Of a stretch of DNA of 64,000 nucleotides, positions 35,797-47,893 are shown one piece after another (the first letter of the stretch is position 1; each line of letters begins with the position of its first letter). Both the position numbers and the translations under genes were made by a program. The notes beneath the pieces were generated by a model. The model saw only the letters and a list, made by a program, of their open reading frames with translations, had not been told where the DNA came from and made no database searches. The DNA comes from Echria macrotheca. Lineage: Eukaryota; Ascomycota; Sordariomycetes; Sordariales; Schizotheciaceae. The DNA is taken from positions 247,169-311,168 of the forward strand of contig MU839852.1 in NCBI GenBank assembly GCA_030411725.1, written 5' to 3'.

Positions 35797-36810
35797 TCAG
35801 TTCCGGTTGGCACCGTAGTCAGAACTCGGTGCGCCGTTGAGCAGCGGGGCTGACTCTGCAGCGTTTCCTGGCTGAGCATGGGCTCCAGAATGACCATGTA
35901 GTTGCTTATGGTGCTTCCTTGCGGCAATTTCGTAGTGTATGGCCATGTAGAGCAGAATGCCTTGCATCGTGGCCGTCAGCACGAAGATGCCCCAGGAGCT
36001 CCATCCCGCCAAGCCAAGGCGGGCAAATAGACTTCCGGCGAAGACAAAACCTCCGGGCGTCTGGATGCACATCATGGGGATGCTCAGGCTTCCGACGTGC
36101 TTCAGATGGTATGTCGTCCATATCTGCGGTATGTACTGAACCGCGGCGAGAAGAGCGGCCATGACGCCCAGCACATTAGCCCATATCGCGAGCTTATCGG
36201 GCGCAACCGTGGCCAGTATACCCGTCACGACAATAACAGCCAGTCCATGTAGAAGGGTCAACGATGCCACGAGAAGCGCCGTCTGCCACCTCGGGTTCTG
36301 CTCGTCCACGTCTTCGAGCTCCTCGTTGTCGGGGTCGTTCGCAGGGTTGTATCGGAAGAAGACGAGGAATAGCACGAAGCTGGTTTGCTATAGTTAGTAA
36401 TGAAGACTAAGTAGTCATTCGTGTGGACTAACATAAAGGTAAAACAGATCCACTGAACGCCGAGCTGGGCGATTCCCAGGAGACCGGCGACGCAGTGGAA
36501 TGTCTCAAGCTCCTTGCAGCAGGCGACATCCTGGCGGGACTGCGGCAGAAGAAGAATATTCGCAAAAGCCGACGTGGCAGACGTGGTCCCCAGCAGGACA
36601 AAATACGGGGAGATGCCCTCGGAAGTGCCTCGCTTGATGATACGGACGTGTTGCGGGAGGTAGCTGATGAGCATTCCTATGACAATGACACTGCATCCGT
36701 TAGCTCGCGGGACCCGGTGCGCGCCATAAGCCATACATAGAGACAATCAGGTTGATGACGCTCAGGTCGCGGAGCTCCTCGCAAAGGTCCTCCTTCAGAA
36801 AGGCCTCCAT
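35797..36810 (-). CDS. PQ-loop repeat membrane protein
   Basis: Three exons (36810-36737, 36690-36433, 36379-35797) give 304 aa. Two PQ-loop motifs are visible: SYLPQHVRI at about 34-42 and QYIPQIWTTY at about 192-201, each in its own three-helix bundle, with an acidic loop (about 122-140) between. About seven transmembrane segments and a His/Ala-rich cytosolic tail. The family includes SWEET/cystinosin/Ypq-type transporters, usually on vacuolar or Golgi membranes, moving amino acids or sugars; the substrate here is unassigned. The first exon is just 74 nt. The second intron boundary was set to the AG that keeps frame (FTF-I-FVLFLVFF). Confidence 0.85.
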
Positions 36811-37254
36811 GGTGTGTGGTCCCGACCGGGTCGCAGAGTCGGCGGCGAAAGTCGCTCTCGTGGGCCGTGCAAGCCGTTTGGTGTATTTGCGCGTAGCGGC
36901 CTACGCGGTTATCGATGCGATGGATGTGGAAGTCGGCGGTCGGCACAGCAGCCCGACAGAAAGTTGCTGCGTTGTCGACGACATCAACAATGGAAGGCGA
37001 GGTCAGCCGTGCGGCCGCAACGTCAGAGGTGGAGCTTGCCTGTGGGGAGCTCTGGTGGGTCGCGCTAGCGCAGGCACAGGCCCGAGCCAAGCAAGCGCTA
37101 AGGCGGGCTTGCTCTACTGTAGCTTCCGGCGAGGTTGTGCTGCAGGGGTACATTAAATCTCCAAACCACTAACAGCTCATCCAACACCCAGCGTCCGAGA
37201 CCATCCCAACGACGGAACTTCAAAAGTCCACAGAGCAAAAGTAGCCGTTCGAGA
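36811..37254. promoter_or_regulatory. Divergent promoter region
   Basis: 444 nt between the starts of the PQ-loop gene (minus) and the WD-repeat gene (plus). It must contain both promoters. No TATA box or known operator was picked out. Confidence 0.4.
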
Positions 37255-38637
37255 ATGGAGCACCCCTCGGTCAATCTTTTGGCTCAGTCTGCTGACCCTG
37301 ACGGCCTGTATCACCGAAGAAACCATGACTTTCCCTTTGGCAAGGTGCTGAGAGACTCGTTCTTCAAAAGCGTTCAATGGTAAGTCCCACTCTCAGCTGA
37401 AGCTTCGGTGAGAACTGTGGCTTACAAAGACAGGTCAGCCGATGGGACCACTTTGTTCACCTCGTCCTACGCAAATCGGATCTGCTCGTTTGTTTTGCCA
37501 GCAGACCTCCTTGAGCCCCGGGAAGAGCCAGCGAGCCTCAGAGCTCAAGGGACTCTCGTCCTTCCGGAACCAAGCAGCGCCATCGCGCCGTGTCCCTACT
37601 TTGCTCTGGAGAAGCCATCAACGCAGGTTATCCTCACCGCCTGCACCGACCACCCCATCCAGCTCCATAATGCGTTTCCTCCGTCTCCAAATCCTGGCGA
37701 TGACGAAGAAGCCACGCCGCTTCCTCGACAGCCGCCGCCTCTCGCCTCTTTCAACCTCGTCAAGGCCGAGACGGAGGAATATCTCCGCACCGCTTCTCTT
37801 CTGTGGCCGGCTCCCGGGACGCACTTCATTGCAGGCACGACGAACCGTATCGCCCTGTTTGACGCCACGAAAACAGAACCAGTGCTCACGGTCCCTACCA
37901 TTCCGTCGACGCGCCACATCCAAAAAGGCAACGGTATCGGTATGCGCGGGATAGTTGCTGCACTTGCAGCCCAGGTCCATGAGCAGGCAGGCGTAGGGCT
38001 CGTGGCCGCCGGCACCTGGACTCGCCACATGGGTTTGTACGATCTCCAGCGGGCTGGCGACTGCGTTGCCACCTGGAGTGTTGCTGGCGCCGCGGCTGAA
38101 ACGGGCATCAAGGGAATGGGAATCATGCAAACGCTGTGGTCTCCGTGCGGACGATATCTCATTGTCAACGAGCGCGGCGCCAGCGGCCTGCTCATTTATG
38201 ACATACGAGGGACGAACCGGCTTCTGACACACCTCGATGGAAGAAGCGGAGGTAGAACAAACCAGCGTATGAGTTGTGACGTATATCCTGGCACTAGTGC
38301 TGTCGGCGGGTTTGAAGTCTGGTCCGGTGACCAGAACGGAGGGGCTATGATGTGGGAGGGTGTGGGAAATGAGGGTGGTGCGATCTCTCCGGCCTGGAGC
38401 TGGCAGGCGCATCAGAGTACCGTCGGGAGTGCTGCCATGCATAACAGCGGATCGGTTTTGGCAACATGCTCGGGAGCGTGGGTGGCGGCGGACGACGGAT
38501 CAGAGTCTGAGGAATCCGATGATGATGGCACGAAAGGGAGCTCTGGGTTGCCCTTCGTGGTGAAGGAGTCAACCCTCAAAGTCTGGAACATCGGGTCCAA
38601 TACTTCTGCCACGCCGGCTGCTCAGGATGAAAGTTAA
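37255..38637 (+). CDS. WD-repeat protein of the WRAP53/TCAB1-Swt21 type
   Basis: Two exons (37255-37379, 37434-38637; 54-nt intron) give 442 aa. Landmarks of this branch: the first blade FFKSVQWSADGTTLFTSSYAN, a central HIQKGNG/MRGIVAA region, and RTNQRMSCDVYP followed by a WSGDQNGG blade, which parallels the TNQRIxFDL block of human WRAP53/TCAB1. That protein guides scaRNAs and telomerase RNA to Cajal bodies; yeast Swt21 is a splicing-linked relative. A predicted nuclear RNP-linked beta-propeller. A Ser/Glu/Asp-rich low-complexity insert sits near residue 390. Ortholog versus paralog status needs a phylogeny. Confidence 0.75.
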
Positions 38638-38826
38638 ACATACCTACTTCATCGTCACAGCATATCTACTCCACCTTCACAGCATCCCTACACCACCGTC
38701 ACCATTCTCACTCATAAAGCTTCGATATCCCCAAGACAGCTTTGGCATATTATGCCAGGCATCTCCATTGCGCCTGCACAACTAGAGACAAACCTCTCAG
38801 GTGATACCGTGAGACCGTCATACGCC

Positions 38827-41800
38827 TTAACGAACGATAAAGTCTGCATTCCCAATTGCAAGTTGCCTGGCGGCCGTGGCCCGCCATTCGCCCTCGTTCC
38901 TCCTCATCCTCGGCCCCCATTGTTTGTCAATGGTGTCGCTCACGCGGTCCAAAACCCTCCGACCACCGAGACTGCTCTCCAGGAGCACCCTTCTCTCGTC
39001 CCGGGACATCGTGATGAAAAGCGGCAACCCCCGAAAAGGGGCTCTTCCGGGAGCATCGCGGGGATGCTCCAAATTCGCCAAAACAACCTGTGCAGCGTAC
39101 GAGTTCATGCCCGCCCGTCGCAAGAAGACTTCCCACCACGTCTCGGCCGGAACCAACAGATGCTGGGTATCGTACGCCTCTGCCGCGTACTTGCATATCA
39201 CGGCGGCAAGCCATCTGACGAGGGTCTTGGTTCCGCCGCCGACATATAGAAGCTCCACGTCGGTTTGCAATCCCGCCACAAGACCCTGGAAATCCGCCAG
39301 CGCTTTTGCGTCCGAATGGGCAAGCGGGTTCATGGTTTCCTGGTGTGTATTTCCCTCTGATACCAAGATGACGAGACGCTCATATCGTGAAGCGACGTTC
39401 TCGACCACGTTTCGGAAGAGCAGCTGGCCCTTGTCCCCAGGCAGAGGCTTCTGTCGAAGCATAACCATTGTCGTCAATAGAATCCCGGTTGCCGGCGAGA
39501 TGGTGATATCTGCGTCCTCCATGCTGGATAACAGCACGTCTGGGAGCCCGGTGGGGGACTGGAATCTGTCGTAGTTGCGCTCGACAAACTCGATGCCCGG
39601 GATCAGATGTTGGAGCTCCCTCGTGATTCGTTTCCGCCGAACGGAGATGAGTACCTGCAGGGGAGTGTTGGGAGGGTTTATCGGGGGAGCGACAGCTGCG
39701 AACAGCTTTGGCCGTGGTTCGGGATGTGTTATCTCTTGGTTGGAATGCGACGCGGGTTGAAGGACGCTGCATGCCTGACCGGCTGGCTGATCAACCTCGG
39801 GCCCTCGAAAGAATGGGCTGCCAAGTAACTTTGGCTTTTTGTGTACTTTGATGTCAGGGAAGTCACCGGCGAGCGATTCGAAAGTGTAGAACTTTCCAAG
39901 GTCCTGGAGGTTGCCCGGTGACCCTGGGAAAGATTGCTGGGTGTTCCATGTCCGGCTCTTCGCAGCAAGGGATCTGAGGAGCTTTGGGTCGATCTCGTAT
40001 GTGGTCCTTTTCCTTCCCGCCATGACGATGTCACGGCTGTGCTGCTCCTCGTTCCGCCTCCGGGCGAGCATATTCTCGCGTCTGTGCGGAGCCACTTCCG
40101 GACGCGAAGCCTTCCCTGCCCCACGGGGGTTCTTTGCGCGTCGTACGGAAAGGTCTTGCTCTGTGATGCTGTCGGCAATGGCAGAAAGAGGCTTGATGTC
40201 GCCGTCATCATCCCGTAGCTCAAGGATGAGAAGACGTCGATGCTTCGAGACGCAATCCGCACTCGTCATGACCGGACGCAGCTGTTCATCGAGTATTGAC
40301 TGGAGGTAACCGGATGGTGCTTCAATCTTCTCGCTCAGCAGCCTTGACGCGGTTTGTCCCATATGCGGAAGCGGCGTCCACACCATGCGTTGCTCAGCGA
40401 GCTGGTTGGCGACCCATTTGGGGCTTTGCCAGTTGACGTTCGCCCGCGCTCTAACCCATTTGAACATCGCCGCCGGGTCCCATATATCGACACCCCACTC
40501 CGGAGCGGGCAAGGAGAAATCCATGATGGGAACAGGAACCCTCGCAATGGCGTCGAGTGGCTCAAGTTTCTCCTGCTCTGCGGAACGCATGGCCATCATG
40601 GCGTGGGCTTGGAGCAGTTCGGTGAACTCGGCGTCCTGTTGAATGAAGGTGTCGCTGCTAGACTCGTCGACGAGAGCCCTTGCTCGAGCAAGATCTTTTG
40701 GCTCGATGACCCTGGTGGGGCTGTCGACCTCCATGTCTAGGAGAAAAAGAGGAACGTCGAGCTTGAGGTCCCGGGGGAGGGGCTTGGGTGAGAAGAGCGG
40801 GCTCGGGCCCGCCAGTTTGCCGTCCTTTATCAGGCCCGAGATGTCAAGATCCCCAAAATCGTCCGGTGATGGAAGGACTTGGCCGGCGACCGAGTCCCAG
40901 AAGCTGTTGTCATCTTCGAATATTTTGGCTTCGGCAGCTCGAACTTCTCCTGACACGGAGCCGGAGTCCGAGGGTTCCGGGACCTGGAGGTCCTCGTCGC
41001 AGGGAAGGAAGTAGTCGGGAAGCGGTTTCAGCTCCGGGCTGATGGGAGGAGTTACGTGGCCGGATGGTCTAAGCTACCAATGGTCAGCTTGGGGCGACAC
41101 AGGCTTGGTGTATCTTTCTCACCCCTCGATACGCAATGATGCTTTCGAAAAAGTCCTTCGTATCCTCCTCGGTCAGATCGGCCTTGAGACTTTGAGCAAG
41201 AACTGCCATGGAATCTCGTCCAATCTCAAGCGGTTCCTTGGCCAGCCTTTCCATCAGCTTTTTGTCAGCATCTTTGTCGACTTCGGCGAATTCGAGACCG
41301 CTGCTTCCAGAGATGTCTGCCGGGGCTGGAAGACTGTCGGCGTCCAGTTCAGGAGTGACAAAGATCCTGACACGCTTGGCCAACTTGCGGCAGTCGTCGG
41401 CATGGTCGCTCGAAAGCAAAGGCACTTCGACCTTGAGCCTCCGTTGCTCAGCCGTATCGGCAAAGCACACCTCCTCCATGAGCGCTGCGATGTTCCGTTC
41501 GCTCTCCGGCTTGCAAACGCTCTGAAGAAGACGAAGTGAAGATTGAGGAAGCTGCCACTGCTCGGTCTTGATGATGATGCCGCTGAAAGAACATTCAGGG
41601 AGATTGCCAAGCTCGAAGAGCGAGTTTGCTCCAGGGGCTGGGAGCGTCGAGATGATGGCATCGTCGTGTTCGACGGCAGCCCATGGGTCGCCGCGGCTGT
41701 CGACCGTGAGACCGTTCCAGCGGGCGTATTCGTCGGCGGCCATGTCGAACGAGTACTCCGTCTCCTGGGCGGTTTCTGTGCGCACGCCATCTTTCAGGGC

Positions 41801-41851
41801 AAGTAGGTCGTTTCCCGTTTGCAGATCCATCTGGCCAGCCGCTGAAGACAT
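38827..41851 (-). CDS. Large protein with XPF-like C-terminal domain, candidate Zip2/SHOC1
   Basis: Two exons (41851-41123 and 41073-38827; 49-nt intron) give 991 aa. I do not recognise the N-terminal 650 residues, which are largely helical with acidic and basic low-complexity parts. The last 280 or so look like an XPF/ERCC4-like nuclease fold: a strand VLISVRR, then ADITISPATGILLTTM, a LVILVSEGN strand, ELLYVGGG, and a closing helix-hairpin-helix-like stretch near WWEVFLRRAGMNSYAAQVVL. The active-site ERKxxxD motif is absent, so it would be a non-catalytic relative. Fungal Zip2 and animal SHOC1 are such proteins, acting with Spo16 in meiotic crossover formation. Identity is inferred from pattern alone; a fungus-specific DUF protein is the alternative. 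Confidence 0.6.
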
Positions 41852-42279
41852 TCCAGATGCCTCAGCGGTACGGATCGTTATTCACACGACCCACAGGCCA
41901 GCCAATGCGATATGTGAGACGAGCAGAATTTTCACTTCAGCCCCTGAATGTCGAAGAGGAAGGCGCGACTTTCCCTTCTTTCCACTCGCTTCAACTTTGC
42001 CCAAGCGCGAATCCACCAACACCAGCAAGTTCCGCACCCGGTCTGATACCATTGAAGACGAGGCGTGATTAGATTTGTTATCTGCACTGCATTTTCTAGC
42101 CAGTCATTTTCTTCCGATGCGTCCATTTACAGACGAAGACTTGGTATTCGTCACTATTCTAGTCTACATAACCAAATCCCTGCTGAACACTTTCGAGCAT
42201 TCAACCTTTACATGTTCCTTTCCGTCCGAGCCTATTTCCGTGGGGGTAAACGGTGTCAGTCTGGCAAAAACAACGAGAT
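41852..42279. other. Intergenic region, possible extra 3' exon of the monooxygenase
   Basis: 428 nt between the start of the 991-aa protein and the stop chosen for the monooxygenase. A GTGAGT donor just before that stop and AG acceptors near 42265 and 42233 would allow a further short exon ending in this region. No separate gene seen. Confidence 0.35.
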
Positions 42280-43948
42280 TCACTCGCGCAGGAAACTCAC
42301 CTTGAGAGTCCAATCTCCCCACGTCGGAAACACAGACCGATACCACATATACTGCTGCCACCACGGATACATCATGCCGTTGCGCTTCGCCTCCGGTCCT
42401 GCGTTCGGATCAAGATACCAGTTAGCACATCCCGCATTCCAGACCATCTTGCCCAGGCTGTCCTGCTGGCTCTGGTCGTATTTCTTCTCCGCTTCGGCCT
42501 TGAGCTCCACCGAAGAGGCTTTGCCGTCCAGTACGGGCTTGATGATGCGAAGCGCAAAGTTGATTTCATTCTCGATGGCCAGCGTGAGGGAGGTATGCCC
42601 CGTTCCTGAATTGGGGCCTATTGTACAGCGTTAGGTGTCATTCATAATGTCTGTCGAAAATCAAGAGGGAGACAATCATACCGCAAACGAGAAAGAAATT
42701 CGGGAAATTGCTGACGGCCGCCGAGTTATATGCGACCGTCCCGCCGAGTTTGTCCCAGTGCTCGTGGATATCCTCACCGTCCCGACCTGCAACATCGATC
42801 CCAACCATGAACTTGTTCGTCTGAAACCCGTTGGCCAAGATGATCACGTCCGCCTTGGTTACGCCGTTCCTGGTACGGATGCCCTCCGGTACTACCTCGA
42901 GGATCGGCTCGTTCGTCAGCGTGATCTTGTCCGAATACAGGCTCGCGAGATACCCTCCATCGTAGATGCGTCGTCGACACCCAATCTCGAAATCCGGGAT
43001 TAACAGGTCATGGTACTTTTCCGGCGCCGTCGTCTTGATGTACTTCGTCGCGGCCCTCTCGTACATCCTCCTCGCCCAGGCGCTCCACTCCTTCATATGG
43101 TACGCGCCGGAGAAATACTCGGCCTCGGTGGCGAGCGTGATGAGGAACCGCTGAATGCCTTTCGTCCACGGCGCATATTGGTTCATGAACGCCAGGATCC
43201 CGAGTGGATAGGTGTAATCCAGCGGCGGCACAATCCAGTGCTTGGATCGAAAAACCTGCGTCAGACTTTTGACCTTGTCGACGATGGCGGGGACGATTTG
43301 GCACGCCGAGCAGCCGTTGCCGATGACCACGACGTTCTTGTCGGTGAGATCGAGGCGCGGGTCCCACCGCGCCGAGTGCACCACCGGGCCATGGAAGGTT
43401 TCCACACCTGGGACGTCCAGATCCCGCGGCTTGAAGATGAAGCCAGCCCCGCTGAAGAGGAACTGCGACTCGTGGATCGAGGAGCTGTCTGATGCCACAT
43501 CACGGACATGGATCCGCCAGCGATTCCGGTCTTCTATCCACTCACATCGTTGGACCTCGGTGCCGAACGAGATTTTGTCCGCCACGCCGTACTTGTCTGC
43601 TACTTTGCGCAGATAGGCGTGGATATCGGCCCGCGCGGGTAGGACGGTCGTCCAGCTCGGGTTCGGCTCGAACGAGTAGCTGTACAGAGCCGTGGGGATG
43701 TCACATGCGCAGCCTGGACGTGAGTTAACACCGAGGGAATGATATGGAGAGAAAAATGTGGCCGGCTCACCTGGATACTGGTTGATAACCCACGTCCCTC
43801 CTAGATCGCTCTCCCTCTCAAAGATGCGGACGTCGGTGATGTCGTGCCACCGCTTCAACGTCGCGCCGAGGCATATCCCTGAAAACCCAGCGCCGATGCA
43901 GGCGAACTGGCTGTAGCTGTCTGCTTCTTTGTCGGATGGTACAGCCAT
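42280..43948 (-). CDS. Baeyer-Villiger-type flavin monooxygenase
   Basis: Three exons (43948-43771, 43713-42682, 42617-42280) give 515 aa as drawn. The FAD-binding GAGFSG lies at residues 19-24. The Baeyer-Villiger fingerprint F-x-G-x3-H-x3-W is present as FHGPVVHSARW at about 166-176, and the NADPH-site GNGCSA at about 191-196. The enzyme should insert one oxygen from O2 into a ketone or similar substrate using NADPH and FAD; the substrate is unknown. Length is normal for the family. The 3' end is uncertain: the last codons run through a good GTGAGT donor, so splicing to a short extra exon could replace the final residues. No secondary-metabolite core enzyme lies nearby, so a catabolic or stand-alone role is as likely as biosynthesis. 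Confidence 0.88.
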
Positions 43949-45014
43949 TTCGTGCTTGACTCTAGCGGTGTCGCTACGGCTTGTGTTGAAAAGTGGTAGA
44001 ATACAGTGAGCAGAGCACTATGAGGCAGGTTCAGTAATTTTATAGACCTACAAGCAATATATACACCCCGGGCCTTGATTTGTGATCTCGTCATTAGATC
44101 TCGAAGGAGGTGTGGCGGAAAGGTCGAGAGGCGGCAGCTATGCCTCATCACACCTCCCGAAAACCAGTCAAGACGGCGCTCGGCATGGTTTTGGGGCTGC
44201 TGGATTATCTCCAGACAGGACTAAACCGGCTGAATGCGGATCCGGACGCATATTACGCCCGCCGTTCAATCGCATACACCTGTCGGTTGGGGTTGTGTAC
44301 TGATGAGGTCGTGGCAAGTCGCCGCCCGCTGGTTACTAAATAACCAAAGGATCGACAAAGTCCCATGGCTCCAGATTCTCAATGTAACCCGCTTCGGCGA
44401 GGCTGCTGTCCCGGGATCCTTAATAATCACAGCTCGGTGCCGAGTGCACGGTAGAACAGGGCGGTTCTGAGTAAGCATCCTCGACGGGTACGACAGTTGG
44501 CTGGATAGGGCATATAAACCGAATACTCCCGTGTGTACGACGCGCCGGGATTGATAATACTATCTCGACGTTTGCACATCTTGGTCTTGATTAAAACACT
44601 TTGTTGAAGCTATTCTCGACAGGGCAAATGATACATGTAATTACACACACTAGGTAATGTGAGATGCTCGCAGGGAGAGATGAAAGAAATTATATCAGAG
44701 ACGCAGGGAAATCAAAACGCTACGCTATCAACTGATGGGAAGATGCATCCAGGCTCGCCAACAACCAATGACTGTATATACATCGGACCCAACCACTACC
44801 TAGCATCAGCCCAACCATCTGACTAACTGCTTCGTCAGTGGCACTCTGTGGGGTTTTGCCTGAGTTGACTGCGCTCGTTGCCTACGAATGTTCCAGTCGA
44901 CGATGAGGCCAGATGCCAAATATGAAAACAAACAATACCAGAAATCAAAGAATCTGGGCTCTGGAGTCCAGTCTAGGTATATATGCTTCCAAGACTGAAT
45001 ATGCCTCTAGCCTC
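43949..45014. other. Intergenic region, no gene seen
   Basis: 1.07 kb upstream of the monooxygenase and downstream of the TRP-like gene. TATATA motifs at about 44059-44064 could serve the monooxygenase. Short ORFs only. AT-richer between about 44500 and 45000. Confidence 0.4.
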
Positions 45015-47366
45015 TCAGGCAACCGAGACTTCCGCCAACGATTTAGACTGTGACGCCTGCATGGCGACCAACATTTCCGTCAACCTATCAATCTTGGAAG
45101 CCAGATCGGCGATCCGGACTTCAACGTCGCTAACCGGCTCCCCAAAGGCCCGCTCTTCGGCCGCTTGCTCGGCGGCAGCCGCCTGCCTTTGTATCAAGCT
45201 GGTCACGCTGGACATTGCCGCCGGATTTGCGGATCCGGGACGAAGCGACGAAGTAGAAGAGTGCTGCTGTACACGACCAGGAGAACGGCCCCATTTCCTC
45301 TGCGGCGGTGCCGGACTTGCGATGATGGCGTGAACGGGACCCCTGAACCCGTTGTACTGCGTGCCCTTCATCGACGTGCCTCGCACCCACTCGTAAAACT
45401 CGATCGCGGCGACAATGGGCAGATGAGTAGCCTTCAGGAGAAAGATGCGACCGTTGCGGAACTTATCATCCGACGGGAGGAAGAGCCGCAGAGGCCTGAA
45501 AATGACCAATGCGAGGAGGTTGAACGGCGGGTAGAAGTGGGTGAGCCGATTACTAGTCGATGCCTCCAGGACGTAGACGCTGTAAACGTAGAGATACTCT
45601 TCCCGTGCATGGGTGATGACGCGAGAAAAGCTGTTGGACAGCATACCTGTAAGCGAGCCCATGAGCAAGATAGAGCTCAGCATGATGAATAGAAGCATGA
45701 GCGGCGGCCCAAAGATTGGGTCGATGCCTTTCATGATGTCGAATCCAACATAGCTCGATCCAAGGAAGATTTTAGTCAAGAACCAAACCATGTCCCTGAA
45801 CGTGTACGAGTCTCGCCCTATAAGAGAAAATGTGGTGAGGAAGCCCATGTAGATGACAACGACCAGGACCATAAACTTGACGAAGTCTTTGCCCATTTCT
45901 TTGAGGCATGGGATCAGTGTCTACATCCTGGTTAGCGACTCCCACCACAATCGGGTTCATACATACACCCCAATAAGGGCTAAGGCTCAGAATAGAGCAA
46001 ACTCGAGGGACCATAAATAGTGCCTCGAGAGCCAAGATGTCAAAAGCGAGCCCGATGAGCCAGTCGTCATTTGTTCTCAGACCAATAATCCCTAGGACAG
46101 GTTAGCGGGCCAGTCAGCTAGGAGATGGACCATTGGACGACGTACGCAGGACAAAAAAGCCAAGACCGATGATGAGCATGATGATGTCAAAAATGTTCCA
46201 GACATCAGTTGTGTAGAATATGGAACCAGCATCAATCCACTCGCTCAACTCGTCGTAGGTGAAGGCGGCGAACCAGAGATACAGAAAAATTTCGGTCGTC
46301 GAGATCTGGTAGGGATTCCTTTCGACAAGGACGTAGTAGTACAGAAACAGGAAGCTCGCAAAGAACACCACCTCGAAGGCCTTGAGATATTTGGGTACAC
46401 GCAAGCGCGAAAAGGGATCGGCTGTGGCGCGGTTGTAAAAACGAGGTTTCTTGACGGCGTGGACAGAGAGATTATCCCAAAAGATGATATCGCCATTCCA
46501 AATGCCCGTGACAATCTTTTGGACAACGGTTTGGCTGAGGAAACGCTTGGCATCGGCAATGGCGGCGATCTCTAGGGCATTGAGGTTGGTGAATGGGGCG
46601 GTAGGATCGTCTTCTTCTTCGTCGTCGTCAGATTCGGCAGCCATGCTCATAGTAAGGCGTGAAATAGACTGAAGAAGCATATTTCTCCGGCTGCTCCCTG
46701 TCTGGTTGATGACTCGACGCGCGGAGGCGCTTGTACCGCTCCAGACCTGGGCGAGGAGAGCACTGTTCTCGTCCACCTCTCCCTCCTCCTCGTCGCGACG
46801 CTGCTCGGGCTCCGTTGGGCTGGGCTCGGGTATCTCATACAGACAAAAGTCGACGGCTTCCCGCTCAGACAAGTGGGTCAGGAATCTCCAGGCCACAATC
46901 TCGCAGGCATTGGCCCTGGCATCTGAGAGACCCTTGTCCTCTGACGACGCGCCATAGTGCCACTTGAGCGCGCTGCGGGGTAGAAGGTCAACAAGCAGCC
47001 TTCGAGGACGGGTAACACACATACAGAAGTGCATTCACAATGGCGGGATGTGTACAAGTCCGGCTCAGGTGATCAACCAAGGCCCTCAAGCCATCTCCAG
47101 CCCCGGTCGTGCGGAGCTGTTCGAAGGTAGAGGGGAGCTGGACCGTCTCGGCGATGTAGCTTGGCAACAGTCAGCGAAACAGCACCGGGGGCGCGGCGAC
47201 GACCATGGACCCACGTGGAAAGCTTCTTGACGACCTCGCGGAATGTGTCGTCAACCGTGATGTCGGGGAGCTCGGGACCAAAGCGGACTTGTCTGCCCTG
47301 CGGGGAGGGAGTGCGCAAGCCCGGATCTGCCTGTGACAGCGGCCGAGATTTGACGCGCAGCGGCAT
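45015..47366 (-). CDS. Yvc1-like TRP cation channel
   Basis: Five exons (47366-47215, 47159-47025, 46972-46146, 46091-45967, 45920-45015) give 714 aa. The short first exons give KLSTYIAETVQLP and TFEQLRTTGAGD...HPAIVNALL, the N-terminal block of fungal Yvc1-type vacuolar TRP channels. Six or so membrane segments follow (about residues 330-540), including WNIFDIIMLIIGLGFFV, a pore region after SYTFRDMVWFLTK, and S6 as LLLFIMLSSILLMGSL. The C-terminus has a possible coiled coil (SVTSLIQRQAAAAEQAAEE and a VRIADLASKIDRL heptad). Predicted Ca2+-permeable channel of the vacuole or another endomembrane. An acidic run (ESDDDEEEDD, about 255-265) precedes the membrane domain. The donor for the fourth intron was set at GTATGT to keep phase. 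Confidence 0.85.
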
Positions 47367-47893
47367 CTCGCACGCTGGTTTCCAGGATGGCCAGAAATAA
47401 ATGCTCCAATTGATGCAAAAATAGTGCAGAGGAAGCGCAAGCTGGACGCGAGCCTCCAGGCAGAGAGGGGTAAGTATCCGTATTCCGTACAATCTGAGAT
47501 ATCGCTGTTTCAAGAACCAAGGGTGGAGTCTGCTTGCCGGCCGAAACATGAGATGCAAAATGTTAACACTTAACTAACGCTAAACTAGCGGCTTTCGGCC
47601 GCATTCGCCCGCTGCCAAGCACGGGCCATTGAGGTCGCCAGATGCCGAGGCCAACCGCTGATGAGGATGACGTCGTTTTCCAGCTTCATCCGTTTACTAT
47701 TGCTTCGTCTCACCGCTATGTTGCAACATCTTTTCCACCCTCATTCTCGATACGAGGCGTACTGGTAAAAAAATTCAGAATCTCGCACTAGCGTTCATAC
47801 ATGCGTCCATCAGGCCAACCCTCCATCCATCCGTCCAAGACTGCCCATGTGGATAAAATCGACTATGGAATGGAGCGAACAGGTTGCTCAAAG
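47367..47893. other. Intergenic region
   Basis: 527 nt holding the promoter/leader of the TRP-like gene and the 3' end of the next minus-strand gene. No ORF of note. Confidence 0.4.
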
